A DNA stretch of 64,000 nt, from the NCBI GenBank assembly GCA_003049485.1, contig PYST01000014.1, forward strand, positions 177,059-241,058, in the 5' to 3' direction. The DNA comes from Ophioceras dolichostomum (Eukaryota; Ascomycota; Sordariomycetes; Magnaporthales; Ophioceraceae). The notes under the pieces were generated by a model, which did not search any database, had not been told where the DNA came from, and saw only the letters and a program-made list of their open reading frames with translations. The position numbers and the translations under genes are program-made. Below are positions 36,354 to 47,608 of the stretch, in pieces (position 1 is the stretch's first letter; the number at the start of each line of letters is the position of its first letter).

Positions 36354-37652
36354 GGGAATTACTTCTCTTTTCCGCAATTTCTGTTATAGCCTTCGGGGGG
36401 TTATTATCGTTATTGTCATGTCGTGATGACTGCGCGCGTGGAATTAAGCGAATAGTGTCTGTCGTTTTTCCTTCTCGGTAGCAGTGCGAGGGTCGTCAGT
36501 AATGGAGAATGCCTACTGCTTTCCTACCTACCTACTTTTGCTGTTCAGTCATGAAGGTGGATGAGCATGGTATGTGATGCTCCACGTTAGGGAAGCCAGA
36601 CTCCTCCCGGCCGCCGAGAGCTTGGACGAGGCGATGAGGTTTGGTCGCCTCTGGGGACACAAATCTGGTGGCCAGGTCGTGTTCGCCCTGAGTTTCCCCT
36701 GTTCGTCAAGCCACTTATGCGAGGTTGTAGACGGATGCTGAGTACATACCCAGGATACGGTACATAGCAGACTCCCCACCATCTCTTTCTCGCCCGCCAA
36801 CCCCCCTCACTCATGTTGCTTAACCCCGGTCCCGTTGATTCTTGGGTGCATGCAGTAGATCAGAGACACGTATGACATGCGGTCCAGCCCGATCCGAGAG
36901 CCCGGATCTAGGGACTCTGGCTCCAAAGGGGCCCTGCTTCGGGCTAATATGGATTAATATCAGATACCCATCCTGGCTTAGGCGATGGGGGACAAGATCA
37001 CTAGTCTGGTCCGACCAGGCGTGTTGAGATGTATTACGATCCCATCAGGGGAACACCGACGCCTCGCGATCTACGATCGATGGATGTATGCATGGCTCGA
37101 TGAGACCTCGTGTCTCGGAGCATATCTGCAACTGGTTTAGGGCCCGCGAAACTCGTGTGGAGTGGATTTGGATTTGGGGGATGCCGCCAAACTGGAGCAG
37201 AAGAGAGGACAAGCTCTGTTCTACCGCTCACTTGAGTCTTGTGGGAGATCTGGTGTCAGCTACGCGGCTGGGCTTTCCCTCGCCATGCGGAGTGCACCCT
37301 TCTGAGAGGCCGGGAGACCCGACCGTCTGGTCTGGGATCACCCACCGGAGATAACACGAGCGGAACGTGGGACGAACCAGCCCACTGGATTCGCGATGGG
37401 TGACGGCCCTGACGGGAAGAGCTAGCATACCTTTGTAACCCCCGTCTCTTGTCGGACGGACCGGAGTTTGGACGGAGCCACATGGCACGATGATTAGTGA
37501 ACTCGAAGAGGAAATAGAGCTATGATAAAGTCAGATACGCATTTCACATTTCTACTTGAGACTATGCTATTCCCGTCTCGGAAAGCAGTCTGAACAGACT
37601 GGTTAACTCAGAGGCTTCCCCCAAACCGCCGCACCTTGTCTAAGACACCAAT
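36354..37652. other. Intergenic region between terpene synthase and GH7 gene
   Basis: Convergent genes end on both sides. Apart from 3' UTR-like DNA, nothing is recognisable. No conserved coding frame, tRNA or repeat was identified. Confidence 0.5.
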
Positions 37653-39442
37653 TCAGTAGCCGGCTGTGAAAGTCGAGTTGATGCTCCCGATCTGTTTTTT
37701 TTCCCGTCGAGTTAGTCTCCGAGGTTATCAATAACACAGATCCACATGCACAGCTTTGTGCTGGAGATTGGAGTGGTCCTGGGAGAGGCAACACGGAAGA
37801 GGGTTGATAAAGATGGTAGTTGCTTGCCTTGATGTTAGAGTAGATCACGGTTGCGTCCGGGTGGGCCTTCTCGACGACTGCCGGCTCACCGTCCTCGTTC
37901 TTGCACCGCCCACGGAGGACTCCGGGCTTGGACGCATCTTGGTCGACGGGGAAGTGGCTGTCGAGCCAGTTCATGCTGACGGCGCTGGATAGAAAAGTCA
38001 GGGGTCAGCAGGAGGATGGGGAGAGGGAGAGGAAATGTGGAGGTGGAGAAAAACGAGACTTACTGGTCATCCCAGATGCTCAGAACAAGCACCATCTTCT
38101 CCAGCGACTTGCCCATGCCCTCCATGCCCCCAACGGCAGCGAAGTGGTTCGTGTCCCCGAACGCCACCTTCTGCTGCTTGCAGTACTCCTCGCCGATGTG
38201 GCTCACGGGGTCGATCCCGGCCACGGAGACCTTGGAGTTAGGGATGACCTTGCCCCCCTGGACGTAGAACCTGTTGATCTGGGCCAGGGCGCCCGTGTCC
38301 GTGCCGTCGGCGGTGACGAACTGCGTGACGACGGTGAAGGGCTTGCCGGTGTCTACCGTCTTGCCGGGCCCGTAGAACTCGCGGTCGCCCATGCGGAAGC
38401 TGTTGAAGTCGCAACCATCCTTGTCGCAGATGCCCTCGTACCTGGCGTCGCCGACGCCGCAGTCCTGCTCGTTCTCGCAACGCACGGGTCCCGAACCGCC
38501 GCCCTTGCACGGGTGCGGCGTGAAGGCCGTGGCGTCCGAGTTGGCCTCCCATATGTCCATCTCCGCACAACAGGCGCCGTATTTCCCGAAGCCGACGCTG
38601 CCGCCGTCGCCGTCTGGTGCCCAGCCCTCAACGTTGGCCTTGATAGTAGAACAAAAAGGGTCAGAATGATAATTCTTAGTGGGGGTGACAGCAATGAAGG
38701 TTCCAGCTTGTGCTTACCTCGCCGTTGATAAACTTGATATCCCTGGGGCACTGGGAGTCACAGTATCCGGTTCCATACTTGGCACCGGCCTTGTTCGTCG
38801 GGTATTTGGAGACGCCACCGTCTTCTTCCATCTCAGAGAAGTAGACAGCACCGTTCAGGCCACAGCTGATTAAGCCACAAGCATTAGCGAGGCATTCTAT
38901 TTCCTATTGAACAATCGGATAGGCATGGGGTTGGCGCATATGCTTGAGGAGGGAGGGGAGGAGGGGGGAGTCGTTTCTTACGGCAACTTGCTGACATCCA
39001 CGTCCAGGGTAAACTCCTTGTTCTTGAGGTTGAACATGCGGTACTTTTCGGGGCTAGCCATCAGGTACACCCTACTGCCGACGTTCGAGCCGTACTCGTG
39101 CTTCGTCACGAACTTGAGCTGCAGAGCGCCGGCAGACGGGGTGCTGATGCCGTACGTCTTGCCGTAGTCTGCTCCGTCGATAGCACAGTTCTGGGCACAC
39201 GTCTTGCCGTCCGGGCAGGACTTTGAGTCCCACTTATTGCCGTCGTAGCAGTTCTCATAACCGGAGGTGACGTGAGTCCATCTCCAGTTGGCGTCGAGCA
39301 CCACCTCGGTATTCTCCTTGGTGCAGCCGGATGCCGTGCAGACGGAGATGGGCATGGCCGGGTGCTTCTCAGCCGTCTCCTTGCCAACCTGCTGCCCAAG
39401 GGCGTAGGTGGCGAAGGAGATGAGTGCAAGTGCTCGATACAT
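37653..39442 (-). CDS. GH7 cellobiohydrolase, secreted, without CBM
   Basis: Five exons on minus: 39442-38982, 38865-38718, 38638-38064, 37984-37828 and 37691-37653, giving 459 residues. A signal peptide (MYRALALISFATYALG) precedes mature QQVGKE. The glycoside hydrolase 7 active site is E229-M-D231-I-W-E234 in CCAEMDIWEAN, with E229 the expected nucleophile and E234 the acid/base. Many cysteines match the family's disulphides, and WDDH...MNWLDS is typical of the C-terminal half. The protein ends NSTFTAGY with no linker or cellulose-binding module. It should cleave cellobiose from cellulose chains outside the cell. Introns 1-3 are GT-AG. Intron 4 (37827-37692) needs a GC donor (AAG|GCAAGC), with branch GACTAAC and acceptor AACAG. 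A GGCTAA motif (XlnR-type core) lies near 40006, possibly by chance. Confidence 0.9.
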
Positions 39443-39554
39443 GTTTTGAGAGTGAAAGGAGACCAGAGGTAAGGACAGGAGGGTTGAGAGGCAAGAAGAC
39501 TGTATGCGTTGATAGTCTCAAATAGTTTCACAGCAACGATGGATTAAGCTATAG

Positions 39555-39561
39555 CTTTATA
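39555..39561 (-). promoter_or_regulatory. TATA box of GH7 gene
   Basis: TATAAAG on the minus strand, about 115 bp upstream of the GH7 ATG, a spacing usual for strongly expressed fungal cellulase genes. Confidence 0.55.
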
Positions 39562-41008
39562 TTCCTGGACGGACGAGGACTTCACTGGAAGTCCCAATTC
39601 GTTTACCCGAAAGTCGGTCGCCATGGCTGCCGTCCATTCCATTTCTCTTCAGGGGTTCAGAGGGGAGATTCTCTTGCAGCAGAGACCTTGCATCACCACG
39701 AGGGCCAGCCAGATCTGGCTCTTGCGGTGGCCGAGGCCGCGGAAGCTGCTGACAACCCATGCATGAACCATCACTCCGGTATACTATATGAGATTGAGGA
39801 ACAAAACGCATCCAACAGAGGGCGTCCTTAATCCGCGATAAAGGGTTCCACCCTATACTGGAGACAAGAAATTCGATCGGCCTTGTCTCCCTTCCCTTGG
39901 TCTGGAGTCGAGTCAACAGGAAGGGAACTCACCAGGTGAGAATGGCCAGGTCTGATTGGACAAGGCAGTCACCGCTGGCATGGAGCTGAATATGAGTTGG
40001 TATCTTTAGCCAAGCGCGCCATTGCCTTACCGCCCGCTCCGGAGTGACGAGCCGCGAGGGCCCAAAACAGGCAAATTGCAGCCGCCAGTGCCTAGCCCGT
40101 TTGCGCCCACCCACCATCACAAGGCCCAGGGCGATCCGTGAGATATTAGTCCAGATATAGACATTCGGATCTCTCCCGAGCATCCTAAATCTGTCACATG
40201 GGCTGGCGTTATAGATACCTAGTGAGGCTCGGGGCCTCAAATTGTCCAGCTCGGCCGCACTAATATCGACACATCCATGACCCAACGGCTCGGAACCAAA
40301 CGACTCTCAATTCAGTGATAAGGCGGCACGGAGGCGGCCATCACCGGCCATGGTAGGGGCGCACACTCAGCGGTCGTACTCGTCTGCAATTCTCAATGTG
40401 ATCAAAATATGTGGTTGGAAGTAAGAAGCGACAAAGCAATCGTGATCGTGATGGGCAGAACTTAACACAGTCGGCCGATGTCGACCGACTCCCCACTGCA
40501 TCCCACAGTGCCGCACGGCCTCCGTTAGGCAGAGTTTTGCGCCGTCTTCACCATGGAGATTTGACCTAACCTCCATCGTCTCATTTTCCCATCCCAACCA
40601 ACCTTGCAAACGAATTGAATAAACAGAGATCAAATTTGAAATTAACACGACATTAAGTCAGTCCAGTCGGTCGCTGCCTAAACTGGCCAAGCGGGTTCCC
40701 GCAGCGCATTCAGACACAGTGGGCGAATTTTGACCAGGGTCTGCGGTAGCTTTCTTTCTCTGTTTGATGCCAAGGGGGTAGCACATGATAGGCTTCTGAT
40801 CATCATCATTTATTACCACCACGAACAGAAAGGAAAACAAAGCAAACGGATGTGCAGCAGAGCATATATTTGTCCGTCCCGTGTGCGGCCGTATGCGGTC
40901 CTTGGCAGAGACATCATCTCGGAGGCAGCGGCAACTTGAAGCCACCCAGCATCATCTAGATTAGGCTTGGTGGCTTGCCTCACCTGACCTGACATTCTCC
41001 TTCCCACC
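39562..41008. other. Intergenic region between GH7 and FolB-like genes
   Basis: Divergent promoters of the GH7 gene (minus) and the FolB-like gene (plus) must lie here. No coding sequence was recognised. Confidence 0.5.
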
Positions 41009-42060
41009 ATGGAGCTCGATCGGGAATACCCCATCCATAGCACCTGGAACGTCCGGTCCGCGGCCGGCGAGCCGGTCGCCGTGGTGCGGGTGCAGAACCT
41101 CCAGACCATAGTCCAAGCCGGGCGGGACGCCTGGGGGCGGTCAGACAAGGCGCAGCCGCTGCTCGTCTCGGCCGAGGTGTCCCTGTCCGGCCCCTTTGCG
41201 GTCTCGTCCGCCGGCGACCGGGTCGACGCCGACACGGTGCACTACGGCGTGCTCAGCAAGGCCATCCTCGCCAGCTTGGAGGGCTACCGGCCGCAGGACA
41301 ACGACGGGCCGTGGGGCGTCACGCTGCGGGGCCTGCTAGATGTCGTCTGGCTGAGGCTGACGGGCTTGACCGTGGACGGCGTGCCGCAGCCGCATTCCTT
41401 CGACCTGTCACCCTGCCTGGATCTGCTCAAGGTGCGGTCGTTGTCCGTCACGCTCGACCTGCCCAAGGCGTCGCTGCTGGGCACCCACGTCGGGCTGACC
41501 GCCTCGGCCGTCTTCAACACCACCAGCCCAGACCCGGAGCACAGGATCGCCATGTTCGGCGTTTGCCTACGCCTGGCAGGCCTGCGGGTGCCTACTCTGA
41601 TCGGAGTCAACACCAACGAGAGGACCACCAAGCAGGTTGTGATCGCGGACGTCGAGATCGACAAGTTCGACTACAATCACGATGTGTACACCTCGCTGGA
41701 GACTCTAGTTGTTAAGGTTTGCATTTCCCTTCTGATATCATCGTGCCTATGGTGTAGATAGACACAATGGACTCTATTCTAAGCCCAAGACCGAATTAAC
41801 CCCTTTATGTTCATCTCTAGACCATAGAAGAATCAGCCTTCGAGACGCTAGAAGCTCTCGGATCACATCTCGCCGAGAGGATCATGGAAGACTTCAGACC
41901 CGCCCCCGACCAGACGTACTCGGGTCCTCTCGGCTGGCAGATCAAGATCAGCCTGCAGAAGCCCACCGCGGTCCCGCTGGCGGATGCGCCATGTGTCGAA
42001 ATCCGAGCAGGCGCTGGCAGTGGTAGTCATCCCGATGGCAAACCTGCTCCGCCGCCATGA
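41009..42060 (+). CDS. FolB / dihydroneopterin-aldolase-like protein, two-domain
   Basis: Two exons, 41009-41716 and 41821-42060 (intron GTTTGC...CTCTAG, phase 0), give 315 residues. The start has a good context (CCACCATGG). Both halves resemble the FolB/dihydroneopterin aldolase fold. The N-terminal copy runs from about residue 18 (VAVVRVQNLQTIV) through DTVHYGVLSKAILASLE. The C-terminal copy runs from about 195 (LIGVNTNERTTKQVVIADVEID) through YTSLETLVVK and TIEESAFETLEALG. In folate synthesis FolB converts dihydroneopterin to hydroxymethyl-dihydropterin. In fungi that step is usually in a trifunctional protein (Fol1), so this stand-alone duplicate may act on a related pterin or have another role. 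The gene converges on the DUF3605 gene, leaving 36 bp between stops. Confidence 0.75.
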
Positions 42061-42096
42061 ACTTGTGCTTGGCAAGTGCCGAGGAACAGGACAGGA

Positions 42097-42920
42097 TTAT
42101 GAGCCTGGAGCCTGGAGCAGCTTTTTGCTCAGCGGCACGTCGCCATTGGTGATTTCGGCGATGAAGCTTGGATCAGGCTCAAAGAGCATCACGTGGAAGT
42201 GCTCGACGGCGTGCACCGATTTCAGGGACGCCCAGTTCTTGAACCAGACATACTATATTTTTTGTGTGGATAGCAACAAAGCAGATAGAGTGGTGTACTC
42301 AAATCAATACAAGCTGAAGACCCTTCTGTTATATGAAAAAAATACCTGGTAGTCAAGAAGGCAATGAGGCTCACCTGTTCTCTTGGGACGGCTGGGGAGA
42401 AGGTCTTGTGCACGAAGTTGTCGATCTCTGCGCGCGCCTGGGCCGTCAGGTCCCCCGTTTCTGGATCCTCGACGAGGTCGAAGCGCGTCCAGACGACCAG
42501 ATGCATGATGCGGTCGTCAAGACCATAAGGCCAGTCGTTCCAGAGGATCTTAAAATCCTCCGGGTTCTCGAATGGCTTCTTCCCCTTCGGCTGCACAGGA
42601 CTCTCCCACCCCAGCCTGTGGCTCAGGATGAAGTTGAGGATGCTTCCGTGGTCCCGCTTGAGCTTCCAGGTGTACTCGCGGTACCGTCGTAGCTCCGACG
42701 GCGTTCTCTGGAACTTTTCGAGCGCGTTGCCGGCGACCCTCTGCTTGACCTCCTCCCAGGTGTCAAGCTGGTAGAGCGCATCAGGGGTGCTGATAATGCC
42801 CTTGTCCTTTTCGGACAGATCCAGCAAGAACTCGGGACACTCTGTGGATCTTTGGTCCTCGGGCACATTTACCTGCCAGTAAGGCAAGTCGGATGAATGA
42901 TAGCCCATTGCATCCCCCAT
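42097..42920 (-). CDS. DUF3605 family protein
   Basis: Two exons on minus, 42920-42375 and 42252-42097 (intron donor GTGAGC, acceptor ATATAG, phase 0), give 233 residues. Conserved family features are PYWQVNVP...CPEFLLDLSEKD near the start, TWEEVKQRV, PSELRRYREYTWKLK, ILNFILSHRLGW, then FKILWNDWPYGLD and MHLVVWTRFDL. The second exon supplies YVWFKNWASLKSVHAVEHFH and VMLFEPDP, the expected end of the domain. Without splicing the frame runs into unrelated sequence. Members of this family include proteins annotated as N-acetylglucosamine-induced in yeasts. Their biochemical role is not established, and I assign none. Confidence 0.8.
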
Positions 42921-45112
42921 TGCATCTCCAGTTTTTGAGCAAAAAGCAAAAGAAGACTTTACGATTCAGTGACGAGCGGAAATGGAAGCCAGATTTCCGG
43001 ATTTCCAAATTTCCAGGAGTGGTCAACCGAGCTGAGGTTGGGAGGTTTTGCACGACCAATAAAACCTGCGGGCCCCTGAACAGGAAAGTCCGTGCTCAAT
43101 CAATCAACCCCCATCCTGATCCAGTGCCCCCCAATTCTCCTCAGCCGCACTGGAGGCGGACAACCCAAATTGGGACTGCAGATTATCATCCCAAACGATA
43201 AAAGCCCAATCTTGGGCACCATGACGAAGAGTTTCGTTTTTCCTGAGATGAGATATCGGATACCGGCCGAGAAGCCGAAGTCGGCCTCTCTGAGAATCAC
43301 ACCTAGGTAGGTACCTACCGTACCCAAGGTCCTGAGCGTTGCTGTGAGAACAACCTACGAGATATATTAGGACGTTAGGATTGAAGTTACCTGCCTGTGC
43401 AAGGGACCACGTGTACGCGTCTCTGGGGTCTGATTTGGCAAGACCTTCCCTGTGCCTTGTCTTGACTCTCCAAGCTCCCACTAATAAGGTTCCTGTTGGT
43501 CAGCTCCCCCATCGGCTATCCTCTCGTCCTCATGTCTTCCATTGATGTCACTCTGCAATGAGGGCAAAAAAAGAAAGATGGTCGGGTAGCACTTGGCCGA
43601 GCAATACCCGATATCGTCACTTGTTGATAACGGCAAGAGCGCCTACCTGAGGAGAGGCCTCACACGAGAATTGGGCGGCGAATCAGTCCCGGGAAGCTCC
43701 AGATCGGCCGAATTTTCTTGGGATATCCCGCCGAATTATCTGCCTTACGCCCGTTTTTTTCGCCAACCGGCTGAATAGGATAGGTGCCGGACATACCAAG
43801 GAAAATATGTCCCGCACACCATCATCATCGCTATCAACGAAGGAGTCATCTTTCGATCCCGAGTGGTCGCATCCGTTTGTCATAGTCGTTCGGGCTTGCG
43901 GCCCAGAAGAACCGCAAAACGCTCACGCTCAGGGTGGATGGAGTTGGACATAATGCTGAGGGCGGCGGGAGCATGGCGCAGATCGCCGCGCATCAATCAA
44001 GCGCTGCGGATGACGGTCGACAACTAACAAGCAACGCCGACGGGTGTTGGTCGCACGGGAAAACCTTCCGACAAGCCTAGTAGCAGCCCGCCAACAAACA
44101 GAATATGTCGTTTCGTCTCGATCGTGATCAATGATGATGGAGGGCCTCCTGGGAATTGCGAGAGTGGGAACAAACGAGGGGGGACAAAATGAAAAAAAAG
44201 AAAAATAATGAAGACGAAAAGATTAGAGGCACGGAACTGATGTGACTGGAGGAACATCGAGCTTTTTCAGCTCATCTTCGTTTGCAATTGCGATCATTTT
44301 CAAGGCTGCTCCCGGACGGCGCCTAACACTGAAGGGACCCAAAACAGCCAAAAAGTGACGGGAATTCGATAGCAGCGGCAGGACCCTTGTCATCGCCAAC
44401 GCCACCAAGTTGCTAATCCTAGAATATCGTGGCCCCTGGAGAAGACCTAACGATAATAACATAATTTCTGTTCCACATCAAAGAGCCTCCTGTGGTGGAC
44501 AGCCAGGCGAGCCAGGCTCTCTTTACGCGTACTAATAAGAAGCTCAAGCCTCAGCCCCTTCCCCCTCCTCGTGCCTCTTCAACTCTTACGAAGACAACAC
44601 CAAAAAACCTACTGGTCTTGCGTCTTGTGCTTGCTGTCGTGCTCCGGCTGCCGTCATTAGGTGAATCTTCTCTATCCTATCCGGTATGTATGCTGCCGAT
44701 CTCTCGCTGAGTGGTTGGTTGCGTCTGCCATGTGAAATGGAAAAACAGCCCACCAACCAGGAGCTTCATTACGTCAATGCTTTTTCCATGTGGCCCTCTG
44801 CCGACGCCCAGAGCTAATTGGCTTTCCTCACAGGAGCTTCCCCGCCAAACTACCACCATCACAACTGCCACCAGTCGCCCTGGCACCTCGACCCCTTCTC
44901 GGTGCCAACTTCCAGTCCTCCCTCCATTCGTGGTCTGCAACAACAATCGAAGACCTTAGAACGCAAATTTGAACCTTCTTTTTCTCTCCGTCTTTCTCCT
45001 TCCTTTGCCCTTGCGTGAAAGGGCAGGCGTCCTTTCTTTGAAAGGAACATTCGTCACTGCTGTCGAGCTTCGAAAACCTCTCCTTACGCCGAACCCCTAT
45101 TTTCCCACCGCC
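42921..45112. other. Intergenic region upstream of ugp1
   Basis: 2.2 kb between the divergent DUF3605 and ugp1 genes. The part nearest ugp1 (about 44,490-45,112) is pyrimidine-rich and probably holds its promoter and leader. No credible gene was seen in 43,000-44,480; small open frames there lack recognisable features. Confidence 0.5.
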
Positions 45113-46190
45113 ATGTCCGCCACGGTCAAGAGCGCGGTGCCCTCGCACCTCAAGGCCACCTCCGGCCAGAACGCAGACGACGCCGAGTTCTCCCAGCGAC
45201 ACCATGGCAAGAGCCGCTCCCACATGGTGAGTGACAAGAGATAAATGAGCAGTGCTGCGTGTTTGAGGACGACATACTGTCAGGCAGCCGAGACGGAACC
45301 CTACCTCCAACACTTCCTCCCTACCATGTTCCAGTCGAACATTACGAACGTTTAGGGATCACCTGCCTATGTGGAATGCTGGCGCCATTCTACGAGCAGT
45401 GGTAGTTGCCTCGCTGCTGCGGTTTCTGTCCACGTTCCAACGGCAATGGTGGCACCCCCAACGATGGTCCAGCGACCAATTCCACGCCGTGAGCCCTCCG
45501 GAGCAGAAGTCGAGTGACCGATCACCCACACAACACATTTCAGCCCCGAGCACGCGTACCTAGCTCGAGTGGCCAACAATGGCCGACTACACCTACCCAC
45601 CTACCCACCTCCCTTTCTGAACCGGAGCCTTACTCTGTTCGCTATTGTTCCCTTTGATTGTACCTTCGCAGCCGGCCCCGGACGCGCTTCAACAAGAGAA
45701 GCACTTTGTCCCTCACCACCACCGCGCCTCATCACCACTCGTATCACAGGAACAAAAGCTCTAGGAGTATTTAAGGCTGCTTCGCAAGCACGCTTGCCAT
45801 GCGACTTAGACCCTCTCCACCAATCCTGCATGCTCGCCTCATACGCTCTGCTCGCTCGAACAACAATCGTAATCATAATCACAGTACAAAGCCATCACAA
45901 TGCTTGAAGAAAACGTACTGGGAGGGCCCAACAGCTGTGGCGGGGCCAGGCCGGGTGCGACGCGAATATCGTCCTTCGACGCAGCTAACACAGTATCGCG
46001 ACAGGCTTTCGAGAACACATCGACCAATATCGCTGCGGCGCAGATGCGGAATGCCCTGACGACCCTGACCGAGTCGATCCACAATGACGATCAGAAGAAA
46101 CTGTTCGAGACCGAGATGGACAACTTCTTTGCCCTGTTCCGGCGATACCTGAACGACAAGGCCAAGGGCAATGCAGTGTACGATATACCC

Positions 46191-46240
<50 letters not shown>

Positions 46241-47608
46241 AAGAAGCAAGAGGAGCAACTGAGTTCCGTCAAATTAAAGATATGGCTGCTAACTTTGAAA
46301 TTGGTGGCGTAATATAGGGACTGGGACCGCATCGCACCCCCCGCGCAAGGCCAGGTGGTCGACTATGAGGACCTGGCGAACTCAGAGTCGGTTGGCTTTC
46401 TGAACAAGCTGGCGGTGCTCAAGCTGAACGGCGGTCTGGGTACGTCGATGGGCTGCGTCGGCCCCAAGTCGGTGATCGAGGTCCGCGACGGCATGTCGTT
46501 CCTGGACCTATCGGTCCGCCAGGTCGAGTACCTGAACCGCACCTACGGCACCAACGTGCCCTTCATCCTCATGAACTCGTTCAACACGGACGAGGACACG
46601 GCCGCCATCATCAAGAAGTACGAGGGCCACAACGTCGACATCCTGACGTTCAACCAGTCGAGGTACCCGCGCATCTACAAGGACTCGCTCCTGCCCGTGC
46701 CCAAGACGTACGACTCGTCCATCGACGGCTGGTACCCGCCCGGCCACGGAGACGTGTTCGAGTCGCTGTACAACTCGGGCATCCTCGAGAAGCTGCTCGA
46801 GCGCGGCATCGAGATCATCTTCCTCTCTAACGTCGACAACCTGGGTGCCGTCGTCGACCTGCGCATCCTGCAGCACATGGTGGAGACCGAGGCCGAGTAC
46901 GTCATGGAGCTGACCAACAAGACCAAGGCTGACGTCAAGGGCGGCACCATCATCGACTACGAGGGCTCGGTCCGCCTGCTCGAGATCGCCCAGGTGCCCA
47001 AGGAGCACGTGAACGAGTTCAAGAGCATCAAGAAGTTCCGCTACTTTAACACCAACAACATCTGGATGAACGTCAAGGCCATCAAGCGCGTGGTCGAGAA
47101 CGACGAGCTCGAGATGGAGATCATCCCCAACGGCAAGACCATCCCCGGCGACAAGAAGGGCGAGTCGGACATCTCGATCATCCAGCTCGAGACCGCCGTG
47201 GGCGCCGCCATCCGCCACTTCAAGAACGCCCACGGCGTCAACGTGCCCCGCCGCCGCTTCCTGCCCGTCAAGACGTGCTCCGACCTGATGCTCGTCAAGT
47301 CGGACCTGTACACGGTCAAGCACGGCCAGCTGCAGATGAGCTCGGCCCGCTTCGGCGACGCCCCCCTGATCAAGCTGGGCAGCGACTTCAAGAAGGTCTC
47401 GGACTTCCAGAAGCGTATCCCGTCCATCCCGAAGATGATCGAGCTCGACCACCTGACCATCACGGGCGGCGTCAGCCTCGGCCGCGGCGTCACCCTCAAG
47501 GGCACCGTCATCATCGTCGCCACCGAGGGCCAGACCATCGACATCCCGCCCGGATCCATCCTGGAGAACGTGGTTGTCCAGGGAAGCTTGAGGCTGCTGG
47601 AGCATTAA
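45113..47608 (+). CDS. ugp1: UTP-glucose-1-phosphate uridylyltransferase
   Basis: Exons 45113-45226, 46005-46177 and 46318-47608 encode 525 residues, normal length for the fungal enzyme. The N-terminus (MSATVKSAVPSHLK, then FSQRHHGKSRSHM) matches family members. The nucleotide-binding loop is LNGGLGTSMGC at about 132-142. Further family blocks are VPFILMNSFNTDEDT, WYPPGHGDVFESLYNSG, IIFLSNVDNLGAVVDL, RRRFLPVKTCSDLMLV and the C-terminal left-handed beta-helix part (GGVSLGRGVTLKGTVII). The enzyme makes UDP-glucose from UTP and glucose-1-phosphate in the cytosol, feeding glucan, glycogen, trehalose and glycoprotein synthesis. Intron 1 is long (778 nt, acceptor after CTAACACAG...CGACAG) and contains a possible alternative start. 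Intron 2 (46178-46317) contains a GA microsatellite. Confidence 0.95.
45900..46004 (+). other. Possible alternative first exon / N-terminus of ugp1
   Basis: Within intron 1, an ATG at 45900 opens a frame (MLEENVLGGPNSCGG, then ISSFDAANT) that runs without a stop directly into exon 2 in the correct phase. A TATTTAA motif lies about 130 bp upstream. This could be a second promoter giving a protein with a different 35-residue N-terminus. It could also be a chance open stretch. Confidence 0.35.
46193..46237 (+). repeat. (GA)n microsatellite in ugp1 intron 2
   Basis: About 22 uninterrupted GA dinucleotides inside the 140-nt intron between exons 2 and 3. The branch site (GCTAAC) and acceptor lie downstream and are intact. 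Confidence 0.9.
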
